From: Pseudomonas cannabina
GTDB lineage: Bacteria; Pseudomonadota; Gammaproteobacteria; Pseudomonadales; Pseudomonadaceae
NCBI RefSeq assembly: GCF_900100365.1
Contig: NZ_FNKU01000001.1
Location: 1,426,001-1,490,000 of the forward strand
Reading direction: 5' to 3'
DNA: 64,000 bases
Shown: piece by piece, positions 35,302 through 43,716 of the stretch
Layout: every line of letters starts with the position of its first letter
Position numbering within the stretch: the stretch's first letter is position 1
Position numbers and translations under genes: made by a program
The notes under the pieces: generated by a model
Told to the model about the DNA's origin: nothing
Databases searched by the model: none
The model's input: only the letters and a program-made list of their open reading frames with translations

Positions 35302-38043
35302 TCAGTAAGCTTGTGTGGCGCTTACCTGTACGGCTTTGCGCAGTGGCAACGGCAGCGGGTTACTGTCGCGCGTGGTGAGTTTTTCGGGGTAGAGAGTGAT
35401 CAGCGTCCGGTCAAGCGTCAGATTCTCCGAATCGGCACCCACCAGGATCTTGAACTTTCCGGCATCGACATCCCAGGTATCGGTTTTGTCAACGTAGTAA
35501 GCCAGCGAGCGTGAGTCGACAGGAATGCTGACAGTCTTGCTCTCACCAGGCTGCAGATACACCTTGGTGAAACCCTTCAGCTCTTTCTCCGGACGGTCTA
35601 CAGCCGGTTTCACTGGCTGCACGTAGAGCTGCGCCACTTCGAAACCTGCCTTGTCGCCGGTGTTGGTCACGGTGAATTTGACGTCAATCGTGGAGCCGGG
35701 CGTCAGCACATTGGTCGACAGCTTGAGATCGCTGTAGCCGAACGTGGTGTAGGACAGGCCATAGCCAAACGGATACAGCGGTTTGGCGTGCTTCTTGTCA
35801 TAACCGCGATAGCCCATGTACAGACCTTCGCTGTAGGTCATCTCGGTCAACGCATTGTCGCCACGATAGGCCGCCGGGTCCGGATACGAGGCGTAGCTCG
35901 GGTTATCTTCGATGTCCTTGTCGATGGTGATCGGCAATTTGCCCGATGGGTTGACCTTGCCGTACAGAATCTCGGCCAGTGCCTGACCGCCTTGCTGACC
36001 CGGGAACCAGGCTTGCAGCGTGGCACCTACTTTGTTGGCCCATGGCTGCATGTTGGCGACGCCGCCACCGTGCATGACCACAACGGTGTGGGGGTTGGCT
36101 CGGGTGACGAAGCTGATCAGTTCGGCCTGTTGGTCAGGCAGATCGAAACCATGGTCCGAACCTTCGCCTTCGTTTTCATACGTGGTGCCGACCGCGACGA
36201 CCACGGCATCGTATTTCGACAGGTCCTTGGGTGGACGCAACGCCGCCCAGCTCATCTGCACGCCCGTCAAACCGCCCAGCGCCGGGATGAAGTTACCCTG
36301 CACACGCTTGTATTCCAGCTTCACGGTGTATTGCTTGCCAGCGGTCAGCGCACCGGTCTTCCCGGAAGTGACCATCGCGTTGACGACGTCACCGGAGTAC
36401 GGCACGCCATCGCTTTGCAGCACCAGCTCATCGTTGACCCACAGTTTGTAAGGGCCATCTGCACGCACCTTGAACACCTGCGCACCCGAAACGGTTGGCT
36501 TGATGGTCGAGGTAAACCGCGCCGAGAACGCGCCTGCCACCGGGCTAAAGCCGGAGACCGCGGTGGTGCCGGCGTCGGTAATGTTAGTGCCGGTGGTCCA
36601 GTTAAGGTTCACGCCGGGTTCGACACGGGTCAGCACCGGGTCACCCGACAGGCTGGTGTTGGAGAAGTACTCGGCCTTGACGCCCGAGTTAGTGATGCCG
36701 TTGTCACCGGTCGACGGTTGATACCAGGTGGAGCTGGCCGGATTCAGGCTCATTTCCGGGATGAACGTGACATCTGTGCTGTTGGACGCCAGTTGCTGCA
36801 GGCCGCTCAACTCGGTGACATAGCTATTGGGTGGCGAGTTGGCGGTGCCGAATGGCGATGCCGGAGCCTGACGTGCCCAGTCGCCGATCACTGCGATCTT
36901 CGCCGAGCGGGCCAGTGGCAGCAGCGGTTTGCCGGCAGTCGTGTTTTCGTTGCGCAGCAAGACGATGGACTCATGCGCGGTATTCAGCGCTGCGCGCATG
37001 CCGTATTCCGGGTGCTCAAGGGTCTTGGCGGTGTTCAGGTTGTCCTGGAAGTCATAGCTGACGATGGCGCGCAGGTTGCGTTTGACCTTGTCGTCTATCA
37101 CGTTCTGGGTGAGCTGGCCGCTCCACAGGTAAGGCAGCAGGTTGGCCTCGGTAAACTGCAAGCCGGACGGCATATCGATGTCAGTGCCGGCCCATGCACC
37201 TTTAAATGCATCGTGGATGGCATTGAAGTCACTGATGACCATGCCCTGATAGCCCCATTCGCCTTTGAGCACTTCAGTGATCAGGTGATGGTTTTCGCAC
37301 GCATAGTCGCCGTTGACTTTGTTGAAGCCGCACATGATCGACGCCACGTTGGCGTTTTTGACCATCGACTCGAAGCCCGGCAGGTACAGTTCGCGCAGGG
37401 TGCGTTCGTCAACGTTGACATTGACCGCCTGACGGTTGGCTTCCTGTTCGTTGGCCAGGTAATGCTTGCCGCTGGCCTGAATGCCCTGAGCCTGAATGCC
37501 GTTGACGATGGCGGGTGCCAGTACGGCACCGAGGAACGGATCTTCGCCGCTCACGTACTCGGCGGAGCGCCCGTTGTAGGGCGTGCGGTACAGGTTCGCG
37601 CCAGGCGAGAGCATCTGCTGGCCGCCGGAAATCCGCGTTTCGTAGGCGATGGCCAGGCCGAACTCTTTCGCCCGGTTGATGCTCCAGGTCGCCGCCAGTG
37701 CAGACTGCGACGGATACTGAGCGCCGAAGGTGGCGTTGTTGACGTGAACGCCCATGGACGAGTCATACGCCACGGTACCTTTGATTCCCCACTTGAGCAG
37801 TGAAGGGATCATGTGACCGTCATTCACACGGGTGAAGTTGATCTTTTCTGACTGGCTCATGTTGTCGAGGATCGAGCTGACGCGCGCCTCGACCTCGTTA
37901 CCGGTCGTCGGGGTCGCTGCGGCGTGGGCGATATTGGCCTGCATGACGCTGAACGTCAGCAGGCTCAACCCCAATGTGTGCTTGAAGACGGACAAGGAAA
38001 GGGTCCTTTGGGTAAGCGCAGCAGGCTGCGGGCGGCGGATCAT
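35302..38043 (-). CDS. Exported GH3 beta-glucosidase with PA14 insert
   Basis: A 913-residue glycoside hydrolase family 3 enzyme. A Sec signal peptide ends near AHA (about residue 41). The N-terminal barrel shows SGKHYLANEQE and the nucleophile in GMVISDFNAIHDAF (about Asp272). The alpha/beta sandwich (AKIAVIGDWARQA) is interrupted by a PA14 carbohydrate-binding domain (VKAEYFSNTSLSGDPVLTR), followed by TTYENEGEGSDHGFDLP with the acid/base region, and a C-terminal fibronectin-III-like domain. It removes terminal beta-linked glucose from oligosaccharides in the periplasm. It overlaps the small upstream gene by 4 bp, so both depend on the region now occupied by mobile elements. Confidence 0.93.
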   Translation of the reverse strand: MIRRPQPAALTQRTLSLSVFKHTLGLSLLTFSVMQANIAHAAATPTTGNEVEARVSSILDNMSQSEKINFTRVNDGHMIPSLLKWGIKGTVAYDSSMGVHVNNATFGAQYPSQSALAATWSINRAKEFGLAIAYETRISGGQQMLSPGANLYRTPYNGRSAEYVSGEDPFLGAVLAPAIVNGIQAQGIQASGKHYLANEQEANRQAVNVNVDERTLRELYLPGFESMVKNANVASIMCGFNKVNGDYACENHHLITEVLKGEWGYQGMVISDFNAIHDAFKGAWAGTDIDMPSGLQFTEANLLPYLWSGQLTQNVIDDKVKRNLRAIVSYDFQDNLNTAKTLEHPEYGMRAALNTAHESIVLLRNENTTAGKPLLPLARSAKIAVIGDWARQAPASPFGTANSPPNSYVTELSGLQQLASNSTDVTFIPEMSLNPASSTWYQPSTGDNGITNSGVKAEYFSNTSLSGDPVLTRVEPGVNLNWTTGTNITDAGTTAVSGFSPVAGAFSARFTSTIKPTVSGAQVFKVRADGPYKLWVNDELVLQSDGVPYSGDVVNAMVTSGKTGALTAGKQYTVKLEYKRVQGNFIPALGGLTGVQMSWAALRPPKDLSKYDAVVVAVGTTYENEGEGSDHGFDLPDQQAELISFVTRANPHTVVVMHGGGVANMQPWANKVGATLQAWFPGQQGGQALAEILYGKVNPSGKLPITIDKDIEDNPSYASYPDPAAYRGDNALTEMTYSEGLYMGYRGYDKKHAKPLYPFGYGLSYTTFGYSDLKLSTNVLTPGSTIDVKFTVTNTGDKAGFEVAQLYVQPVKPAVDRPEKELKGFTKVYLQPGESKTVSIPVDSRSLAYYVDKTDTWDVDAGKFKILVGADSENLTLDRTLITLYPEKLTTRDSNPLPLPLRKAVQVSATQAY

Positions 38044-38276
38044 GGTTGTTTCACCTGTGCAGGGGCGTCATCGGTCACCACCGGTGCATCGAGCAGGGTG
38101 GAGGAGCTTTTCTTCGTCTTCGGGCTGATCTTGTCAGCGCCGGACAACTGATCGCGTTTAGCTTCGACCTGAACCCTGATCTGTTGATCAGTGGTAGTGG
38201 CTGTAGAAGTTGAGTCCGCTGCCAGCACGGCAACACTTTGCGCGCACAGAAGTACTGCGCTGAAAACAGACAGCAT
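38040..38276 (-). CDS. Small exported hypothetical protein coupled to the GH3 gene (78 aa)
   Basis: A 78-residue protein with a cleavable signal peptide (LSVFSAVLLCAQSVAVLAAD) and a short Thr/Ser/Lys-rich, probably disordered mature part. No family is recognised. Its last bases overlap the start of the GH3 gene (ATGA). The MITE at 38285 begins 8 bp upstream of its ATG, so whatever ribosome site and promoter it had have been displaced. The true start might therefore have been further upstream. Confidence 0.6.
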   Translation of the reverse strand: MLSVFSAVLLCAQSVAVLAADSTSTATTTDQQIRVQVEAKRDQLSGADKISPKTKKSSSTLLDAPVVTDDAPAQVKQP

Positions 38277-38284
38277 GCATCTAG

Positions 38285-38383
38285 GGAGGCGCTGATTTAT
38301 TCGATTTTTCGTCCCTGCAACGCTCTGGAGGCCTTGATTTATCTGGGGGCAACAGCTGGGTTTTAGAATAAATCAGCGTCTCC
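38285..38383. mobile_element. 99-bp MITE, copy A
   Basis: A 99-bp non-coding element with about 18-bp terminal inverted repeats (GGAGRCGCTGATTTATTC with R = G or A at its two ends), flanked by CTAG at 38281-38284 and 38384-38387. The same element, inverted and with the same interior, occurs at 39756-39854 with a TTAA duplication. CTAG and TTAA both fit the YTAR targets of IS5-type transposases. Confidence 0.88.
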
Positions 38384-38387
38384 CTAG

Positions 38388-39564
38388 AGGGTGTAGACAA
38401 AATAAATTAAACTTTCACTCCCTTGTCTGAATAGCCCTCAAGCCATGCCTAAAACCGGACGTCCTCGCTCGATTGCCGCCGAGCACTATCCCGTGCTGGT
38501 GAAACTCGCTCATGCACAGCCCTATTCCAGCCAGGCCGAATTGGCGCTCGTATTCTTCGCCGAAACCGGTATCACTGCGCATCCCGACACCTTTGCAAAA
38601 GCGTTGAAAATGGCAGGGATTACGCGTGTAAAGCAGCGGGCCAAGGGAAGTTTTCAGTCACCTGAACCTAATAAAGCCTATGGCTACAATGAAACCCACC
38701 GCCGCCAACTGCCGGAGCAGCTATATCCGAGTTGCTTGACAGATACCGAGTGGGCACTGGTCGCCGACCTGTTTGAAAGCCAGGGCGGACGAGGAGTGCC
38801 ACCGCTTCACTCTCGGCGCACGTTGCTGGAAGCCTGTTGCTATGTCGTACGCACGGGGTGCTCATGGCGAATGCTACCCCGCGATTTTCCTCATTGGGAC
38901 AATGTCTACAAAACGTTCCGCCGGTGGAGCGCTCAAGGCAAGTTCGAGCAAATGCATGATCGCTTGCGAGCTCAATGGCGTGAGCGGGAAGAACGCGCTG
39001 ACAGCCCGTCAGCAGCGATCCTGGATTCACAGTCGACCCGCAGTTCTCCTCAAGGCGGTGACAGCGGCTACGACGCAGGCAAAAAAGTGAAGGGGCGTAA
39101 ACGAAGTCTGATTGTCGATACATTGGGCCTGCTGCTGGCTGTCAGTATCAGTGCTGCAAGCGTGCAGGATCGTGACGCGGCGGATGATGCGGTGGCGTAC
39201 TCGAAGGAAAAATATCCGTCACTGAGCACGCTTTTTGTTGATAGTGCGTACGCAGGAAAATGGGCACAGCGCACCCATCAACTGCACGCTATCGATGTTC
39301 AAGTGATCCGTGGCCCGAATAACAGAAGAACAGGGCAATGGCACTCTGAACAAGGCGATCTATTTTCCGTGGAGCCTGTTCAGACTGGATTTGTGGTCAT
39401 GCCCAAGCGATGGGTAGTGGAGCGAACTCATGCCTGGAATGAGAGAGCTCGGCGACTGATCATGCATCATGATCGCCTTTTTGCGGTAAGCGAGGCATGG
39501 GTTTGGTTGGCCGAGGCTCGAATACTCGCGCGCCGACTCACTACATGATTTTGTCTACACCCTC
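38388..39564 (+). mobile_element. IS5-family insertion sequence (about 1.18 kb)
   Basis: The ends AGGGTGTAGACAAAAT and ATTTTGTCTACACCCT are exact inverted repeats. CTAG flanks both sides (38384-38387 and 39565-39568); because neighbouring bases also match, the duplication could be 3-5 bp long. The element carries one transposase gene and is inserted between two unrelated MITEs, each side sharing the same CTAG. Confidence 0.88.
38445..39548 (+). CDS. IS5-family DDE transposase
   Basis: A 367-residue transposase. An N-terminal part of about 85 residues (MPKTGRPRSIAAEHYPVLVK) looks like an added helix-turn-helix. The DUF4096-type segment LTDTEWALVADLFES and GCSWRMLPRDFPHW follow. The DDE core is visible at ILDSQSTRSSPQGG, TLFVDSAYAGKW and VVERTHAWNERARRL. 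The frame is intact, so the IS could be active. Its terminal repeats differ from those of the neighbouring MITEs, so it is not obviously their mobiliser. Confidence 0.92.
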   Translation: MPKTGRPRSIAAEHYPVLVKLAHAQPYSSQAELALVFFAETGITAHPDTFAKALKMAGITRVKQRAKGSFQSPEPNKAYGYNETHRRQLPEQLYPSCLTDTEWALVADLFESQGGRGVPPLHSRRTLLEACCYVVRTGCSWRMLPRDFPHWDNVYKTFRRWSAQGKFEQMHDRLRAQWREREERADSPSAAILDSQSTRSSPQGGDSGYDAGKKVKGRKRSLIVDTLGLLLAVSISAASVQDRDAADDAVAYSKEKYPSLSTLFVDSAYAGKWAQRTHQLHAIDVQVIRGPNNRRTGQWHSEQGDLFSVEPVQTGFVVMPKRWVVERTHAWNERARRLIMHHDRLFAVSEAWVWLAEARILARRLTT

Positions 39565-39568
39565 CTAG

Positions 39569-39668
39569 GTATCCTCTGAAAAAGCCCATTTTTTTGGAGA
39601 GGAACCGGGCTGGAGCGCCTGTATTTACTGGCTTCGACTTTTGAAGAAAAGGCTTTTTCAGACCTTCC
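39569..39668. mobile_element. 100-bp MITE, copy 2 (next to the IS)
   Basis: The reverse complement of the element inside the lysR gene at 7079-7178, essentially identical over 100 bp. It is bordered by CTAG at 39565-39568 (shared with the IS right end) and 39669-39672. Confidence 0.88.
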
Positions 39669-39755
39669 CTAGTCATCGATCGCATCTCGATTAATGGTTT
39701 ACAAGGGGGGAAACAGACGGCTGTCGCAATACCGGATTGCTTGGCTGAACATTAA

Positions 39756-39854
39756 GGAGACGCTGATTTATTCTAAAACCCAGCTGTTGCCCCCAGATAA
39801 ATCAAGGCCTCCAGAGCGTTGCAGGGACGAAAAATCGAATAAATCAGCGGCTCC
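39756..39854. mobile_element. 99-bp MITE, copy B
   Basis: An inverted copy of the element at 38285-38383, with the same terminal repeats and interior, flanked by TTAA at 39752-39755 and 39855-39858. About 1.37 kb separates the two copies, with the IS and another MITE between them. Confidence 0.88.
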
Positions 39855-39859
39855 TTAAG

Positions 39860-40385
39860 TCCAGCGCAGTGTTAAAAAGTTCGCCGGTTTATAAAATATT
39901 CGCAACGCTGAATTTAAGAAATGATAGCACTTGGCTATCTAGCGATTTTGCGTGAGTTTTCGATGTTGTCGTCTCTGAAATATTAGGAAATATTCCAGTT
40001 TATTGATGTTATTTGCTATTTTTTGCATATTTATTCATTTTAAATTGCTAAAAAATACGTATTTATGGTTTTTAATTGCTTTTTATAAACCTAACTGTCG
40101 TTAGGTTTAGTGATCTGGTAAGCTTTGCATCCTGAGTAAGAGCTGTTTTTTTATTGTGTATTGAATGAAACTCACCGTGTGCCCGTTTAAGTAAGGCGGC
40201 AGACTTTTTGCGCCAGTAAGTTTTAGCGGGGGCTGTGGGAGGTCCATAATAAAGTGATGCGTTCTATAACGCGTCTGAACGTTTTGCGTCCCCCTGTTAA
40301 TCAATAAGTATTGAGATTGACGTCGAGGCGTTAATACGCGATCTACTGTTCGTTTTTCAGGATCGGTTATTTTAAAGGCAGATGC
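39860..40385. other. AT-rich intergenic segment without a supported gene
   Basis: About 525 bp of markedly lower GC than the rest of the window, with long A/T runs at 39940-40090. It holds a short perfect hairpin (AAACCTAA / TTAGGTTT around CTGTCG... at about 40085-40107). No open frame with a ribosome site is convincing; a 95-codon minus-strand frame at 40107-40394 has no recognisable features. The composition suits an acquired or silenced region or the extended promoter of the gene at 40386. Confidence 0.6.
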
Positions 40386-40691
40386 GTGAGTCACGAAAAT
40401 CTACGGATTGATCTTGCGATCTTGAGGGTCGTAAGGCGTCTGTGCTCCAACCGGCCGCGAAAGCTGACATTCGGTCAGATCTACACCGAGCTGATCCGCT
40501 GTCACTCCGTGCCGCCCACGATCCCTGCTTGCGTCACGACGGTCGACACCATGGTCAGGGAAGGGCTGCTGACCTCGGCGCAAGTCCTTGAGCCTGACCT
40601 TTCATTTCCCTATCCCCAGCACATTATCAGCGGCCTGACCGAGATCGGTGCAGCCTCTCTGGCCGACCAGCACGTCACCTTTACGCGCTGA
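40386..40691 (+). CDS. Hypothetical protein, possible winged-helix fold (101 aa)
   Basis: A 101-residue protein from a GTG start. The sequence (LRIDLAILRVVRRLCSNRPR, KLTFGQIYTELIRCHSVPPT, TTVDTMVREGLLTSAQVLEP) alternates helices in a way compatible with a small winged-helix DNA-binding domain, but I do not recognise the family. It is preceded by the AT-rich segment and convergent with the GH128-like gene, whose stop is 29 bp away. Confidence 0.5.
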   Translation: MSHENLRIDLAILRVVRRLCSNRPRKLTFGQIYTELIRCHSVPPTIPACVTTVDTMVREGLLTSAQVLEPDLSFPYPQHIISGLTEIGAASLADQHVTFTR

Positions 40692-40719
40692 CCCTGCCAG
40701 TGATTCCGAGGCGCGGCTG

Positions 40720-41607
40720 TTACTCGCTGTACGGGAGCGAGAGATAGTACTGGCCCAGTTCGGTCAGTCTGCCCTCATCACTCAACAGGCTGGAGAAATG
40801 CGGGTCCTGAGTCATGCGCCCGGTGAACCAGGCGTACCTGAAGACGTCCGCGCGGCCCTCGAGGGTGGCCACCATGTCAGCCATTTGCTGCTTCTGCTTC
40901 GCGAGAGAGTCAATCTGCAGGCCGTCATCGAGCCCATGCCAGTTGGCGAACTCCGTGACCCACACTGGTTTGCCGTATCGGGCCAGCCTGTCGAGCATTC
41001 CGGCCAGGCCATAGTCGTACCAATGAAATGCCAGATAATCGATCTGCGGATCACGGTTCTGGTTCATGGCGCGGTACGCAGCGTAGAAGGCATCGAGCCA
41101 GAGCACCGGGTCGCCGTAACCGGCCATGGTGCCCCAGTTCATGGCCGGGCCGACCAGCTTGACCCCGGTCTGGGCCGCGATCTGTTCCAGTCGCGGCCAG
41201 AAGCGGGCTGCCGCCTCGGGCGTCATGTTGGCCTGATCCAGCAGATTGGGCTCATTGATGACCAGCAGGTAGCGAATCGCGGGATGTGCCTGCAGGTAAA
41301 GCTTCAACTGGCCGTCATCGACGTTATCATTCCAGACCATCGGGATGAAATCCACGCCGTACATCGAGGCGTAATCGTAGGACGCCAGACGGTCATGCGG
41401 CTTCGGGCTCCAGTTGTACCACCAGCTCACGCCTGACGATAACGCGCTCAAATCGTTGGGCGAGCTAATGTCATAGGCAATGCCGCGCTTGGCGCTTTTG
41501 TCAGCGGCCCATGCGGGTGCAATCGATAGACCGAGCAGCAGGGCGAGAAGGGCAGGAGTGGCGAGGGTGCGGAGTTGTGCTGACAGCTTGCGCAACATCA
41601 TGGGCAT
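40720..41607 (-). CDS. Exported GH128-like (Asl1-type) beta-1,3-glucanase
   Basis: A 295-residue secreted TIM-barrel glycosidase. Its signal peptide is LATPALLALLLGLSIAPAWA. The body matches the glycosyl hydrolase catalytic core group of Asl1/GH128: SGVSWWYNWSPKP, FIPMVWND, the acid/base in YLLVINEPNLLDQ, the nucleophile in PVWVTEFANWHG and YAWFTGRM near the end. GH128 enzymes cleave beta-1,3-glucans. ATG at 41607 has AAGGAAG upstream; longer frames lack a signal peptide. Together with the GH3 enzyme across the IS array it could degrade glucan to glucose. Confidence 0.85.
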   Translation of the reverse strand: MPMMLRKLSAQLRTLATPALLALLLGLSIAPAWAADKSAKRGIAYDISSPNDLSALSSGVSWWYNWSPKPHDRLASYDYASMYGVDFIPMVWNDNVDDGQLKLYLQAHPAIRYLLVINEPNLLDQANMTPEAAARFWPRLEQIAAQTGVKLVGPAMNWGTMAGYGDPVLWLDAFYAAYRAMNQNRDPQIDYLAFHWYDYGLAGMLDRLARYGKPVWVTEFANWHGLDDGLQIDSLAKQKQQMADMVATLEGRADVFRYAWFTGRMTQDPHFSSLLSDEGRLTELGQYYLSLPYSE

Positions 41608-41758
41608 ATCTTCCTTGAACGTGAGAATTCGGGTACACACGTCTCTTTTGCCAAGCAGCAAACATGCCAGGGTTTTTCGCGCGGGTTTGCCTGGTGTCAA
41701 TCCCGACACTCTGCCCGGCAATGCGGGCCGAATATCTGCGGCAAGCAGCGATCAGGCA

Positions 41759-42238
41759 TCACCACGGATCGCCCTCTGTCTGACGCAGGTCCAGCTTGCC
41801 GCTGTCGCTGAAGCGCAGAGTGCCGAACAGGCCGCCAGCCAGCTTGCCACGCAAGGTGTACGGCAGGTTGTCGAGGCGCTGGCTTTGCGTCAAACCCAGT
41901 GCCTGACGCAAGGCCGCAAAAGCCGACACGCTGACCGGCACCACCAGCACGGCCTCGGAGAAACGTCCTACCGTGCCATTCTGATTACTGACACCTGAGG
42001 CCAGCAGCCTGCCGTTCACGTCCAGATCCAGCGCTACGCCGGTGTAGTTGATCTCGGTATCGTTGGGATTTTGCACACGTAATGTGACGGCCATGCGTAA
42101 TTCCAGTCCCTGTCCGGGAATAGGCTCGATTCCCACGACGTTGATGTTGAGCGGGTCCCGCTGGGGCATCAGTGCGCACGCGCTCAGGGTCAGAACGAGC
42201 AGGCCCGAGAGCAGGGCACGGATCGGGTATTGCGACAT
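41759..42238 (-). CDS. LEA14-type (WHy domain) lipoprotein
   Basis: A 159-residue lipoprotein: signal peptide with lipobox LTLSAC (Cys21), then one LEA type-2/WHy beta-sandwich (LRMAVTLRVQNPNDTEINYT, GVALDLDVNGRLLASG, PYTLRGKLAGGLFGTLRFSD). Such proteins are envelope-associated in Pseudomonas and linked to desiccation or stress in other organisms; a specific role is unknown. It is divergent from the thiolase gene. Confidence 0.87.
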   Translation of the reverse strand: MSQYPIRALLSGLLVLTLSACALMPQRDPLNINVVGIEPIPGQGLELRMAVTLRVQNPNDTEINYTGVALDLDVNGRLLASGVSNQNGTVGRFSEAVLVVPVSVSAFAALRQALGLTQSQRLDNLPYTLRGKLAGGLFGTLRFSDSGKLDLRQTEGDPW

Positions 42239-42413
42239 TGGCGGGCTCCAGCGTCAAGGTTCGGTTAGCGTCAGACCGCTTCCGCGGTCAGAGATTCGTC
42301 CGCTCGGGCGCAAACCGCCGTTACCCGCTAATCTGTCTGGGTTACCCGTTGCGTGGTTGACGCGACCAGTTGATTATTTCAGCGAACCCATAAAAACAAG
42401 ACTGGAGATAGCC

Positions 42414-43622
42414 ATGTCCATCGCAAGGACGAACCCGCATCACGATCCGGTGGTCATTGTCAGCGCTGCACGCACGCCCATGGGCGGGTTTCAGGGTGAT
42501 TTGCAAAGCCTCAGCGCTGTACGGCTGGGCTCGGCGGCGATTCGCGCCACGGTCGAGCGCGCCGGTCTGAATCCTGCCGATGTCGAGGAAGTGCTGTTGG
42601 GTTGCGTGCTGCCAGCCGGGCTCGGCCAGGCCCCGGCCAGACAGGCCGCGCTGGGTGCAGGATTAAGCACTGCGACGGTGTGCAGCACGGTCAACAAGAT
42701 GTGTGGGTCCGGCATGCAGACCACCATCATGGCGCATGACCTGTTGCTGGCGGGCAGCGCGGAGATTGTTGTGGCCGGTGGCATGGAAAGCATGTCCAAC
42801 GCGCCGTACCTGCTGGATCGCGCCCGAGGCGGTTATCGCATGGGCCACGGCAAACTGCTCGATCACATGTTTCTCGACGGTCTGGAGGACGCTTACGAAC
42901 CGGGTCGGCTAATGGGTACTTACGCCGAGGATTGCGCGCAGCTCCACGGCTTCACGCGAGAGGCGCAGGATGCTTTTGCCGTAACCTCATTGACGCGCGC
43001 TCAGCAGGCCATCACCAACGGGCTGTTCGACGCCGAGATCGTTCCGGTGCAGGTCACCGCAGGCAAGGAGTCCAGGCTGATCACTCAGGACGAGCAACCC
43101 CCCAAGGCGCGGCTGGACAAGATTCCGACGCTCAAACCGGCGTTTCGCGAGGGCGGAACGGTCACCGCGGCCAACGCCAGTTCGATCTCGGACGGTGCCG
43201 CAGCGCTGTTGCTGATGCGTCAGTCGCACGCGCAGCAGCGGGGTCTGCAACCGCTGGCAGTGATCCATGCGCATGCCGCTTTCGCCGATGCGCCGGGCCT
43301 GTTTCCCACCGCGCCAATCGGCGCAATTCAGCGTCTGCTGAGCAAGACCGGCTGGAGCCTGAGCGACGTCGACCTGTTCGAAATCAACGAAGCCTTTGCG
43401 GTCGTTGCACTGGTGGCAATGAGCACACTGGGCATTCCTCACGAGAAGGTCAACCTCAACGGCGGGGCCTGCGCGCTGGGCCATCCGATTGGCGCATCGG
43501 GCGCGCGCATCATCGTGACCCTGCTCGCGGCGCTGCGTAACAGGCAGCTAAAACGCGGTATAGCCGCCATCTGTATTGGCGGTGGTGAAGCGACCGCGAT
43601 GGCCGTTGAATTGATCTATTAA
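42414..43622 (+). CDS. Acetyl-CoA C-acyltransferase (thiolase)
   Basis: A 402-residue thiolase. The nucleophile is in VNKMCGSGMQTTIMAHDLLL, the second region in GGMESMSNAPYLLDRARGGY, and the C-terminal His and Cys motifs in NEAFAVVALVAMSTLGI, GGACALGHPIGASGAR and CIGGGEATAMAVE. It condenses or cleaves acyl-CoAs by acetyl-CoA transfer; a biosynthetic acetoacetyl-CoA versus a degradative role cannot be told. ATG at 42414 has GGAGA upstream. The enoyl-CoA hydratase gene follows after 94 bp. Confidence 0.93.
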   Translation: MSIARTNPHHDPVVIVSAARTPMGGFQGDLQSLSAVRLGSAAIRATVERAGLNPADVEEVLLGCVLPAGLGQAPARQAALGAGLSTATVCSTVNKMCGSGMQTTIMAHDLLLAGSAEIVVAGGMESMSNAPYLLDRARGGYRMGHGKLLDHMFLDGLEDAYEPGRLMGTYAEDCAQLHGFTREAQDAFAVTSLTRAQQAITNGLFDAEIVPVQVTAGKESRLITQDEQPPKARLDKIPTLKPAFREGGTVTAANASSISDGAAALLLMRQSHAQQRGLQPLAVIHAHAAFADAPGLFPTAPIGAIQRLLSKTGWSLSDVDLFEINEAFAVVALVAMSTLGIPHEKVNLNGGACALGHPIGASGARIIVTLLAALRNRQLKRGIAAICIGGGEATAMAVELIY

Positions 43623-43716
43623 TCAAATTATTTCAATGAGTTAAAAGCTGTTTGAAAGGCGGATTCTACAGAAACTGCCTCAAGGTCATGCTTTGCTATT
43701 AAAGGATTATTTATCA

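Noticed and set aside
35788..37803. 671-codon plus-strand open frame opposite the GH3 gene
   Set aside because: Antisense shadow of a well-defined glycosidase with low-complexity composition and no ribosome site or domain.
38285..39854. Whole IS/MITE block as a composite transposon
   Set aside because: The outer MITE copies have different target duplications (CTAG and TTAA), so they inserted independently.
40107..40394. 95-codon minus-strand frame in the AT-rich gap
   Set aside because: No ribosome site, no domain-like pattern, and it overlaps the start of a better-supported gene on the other strand.
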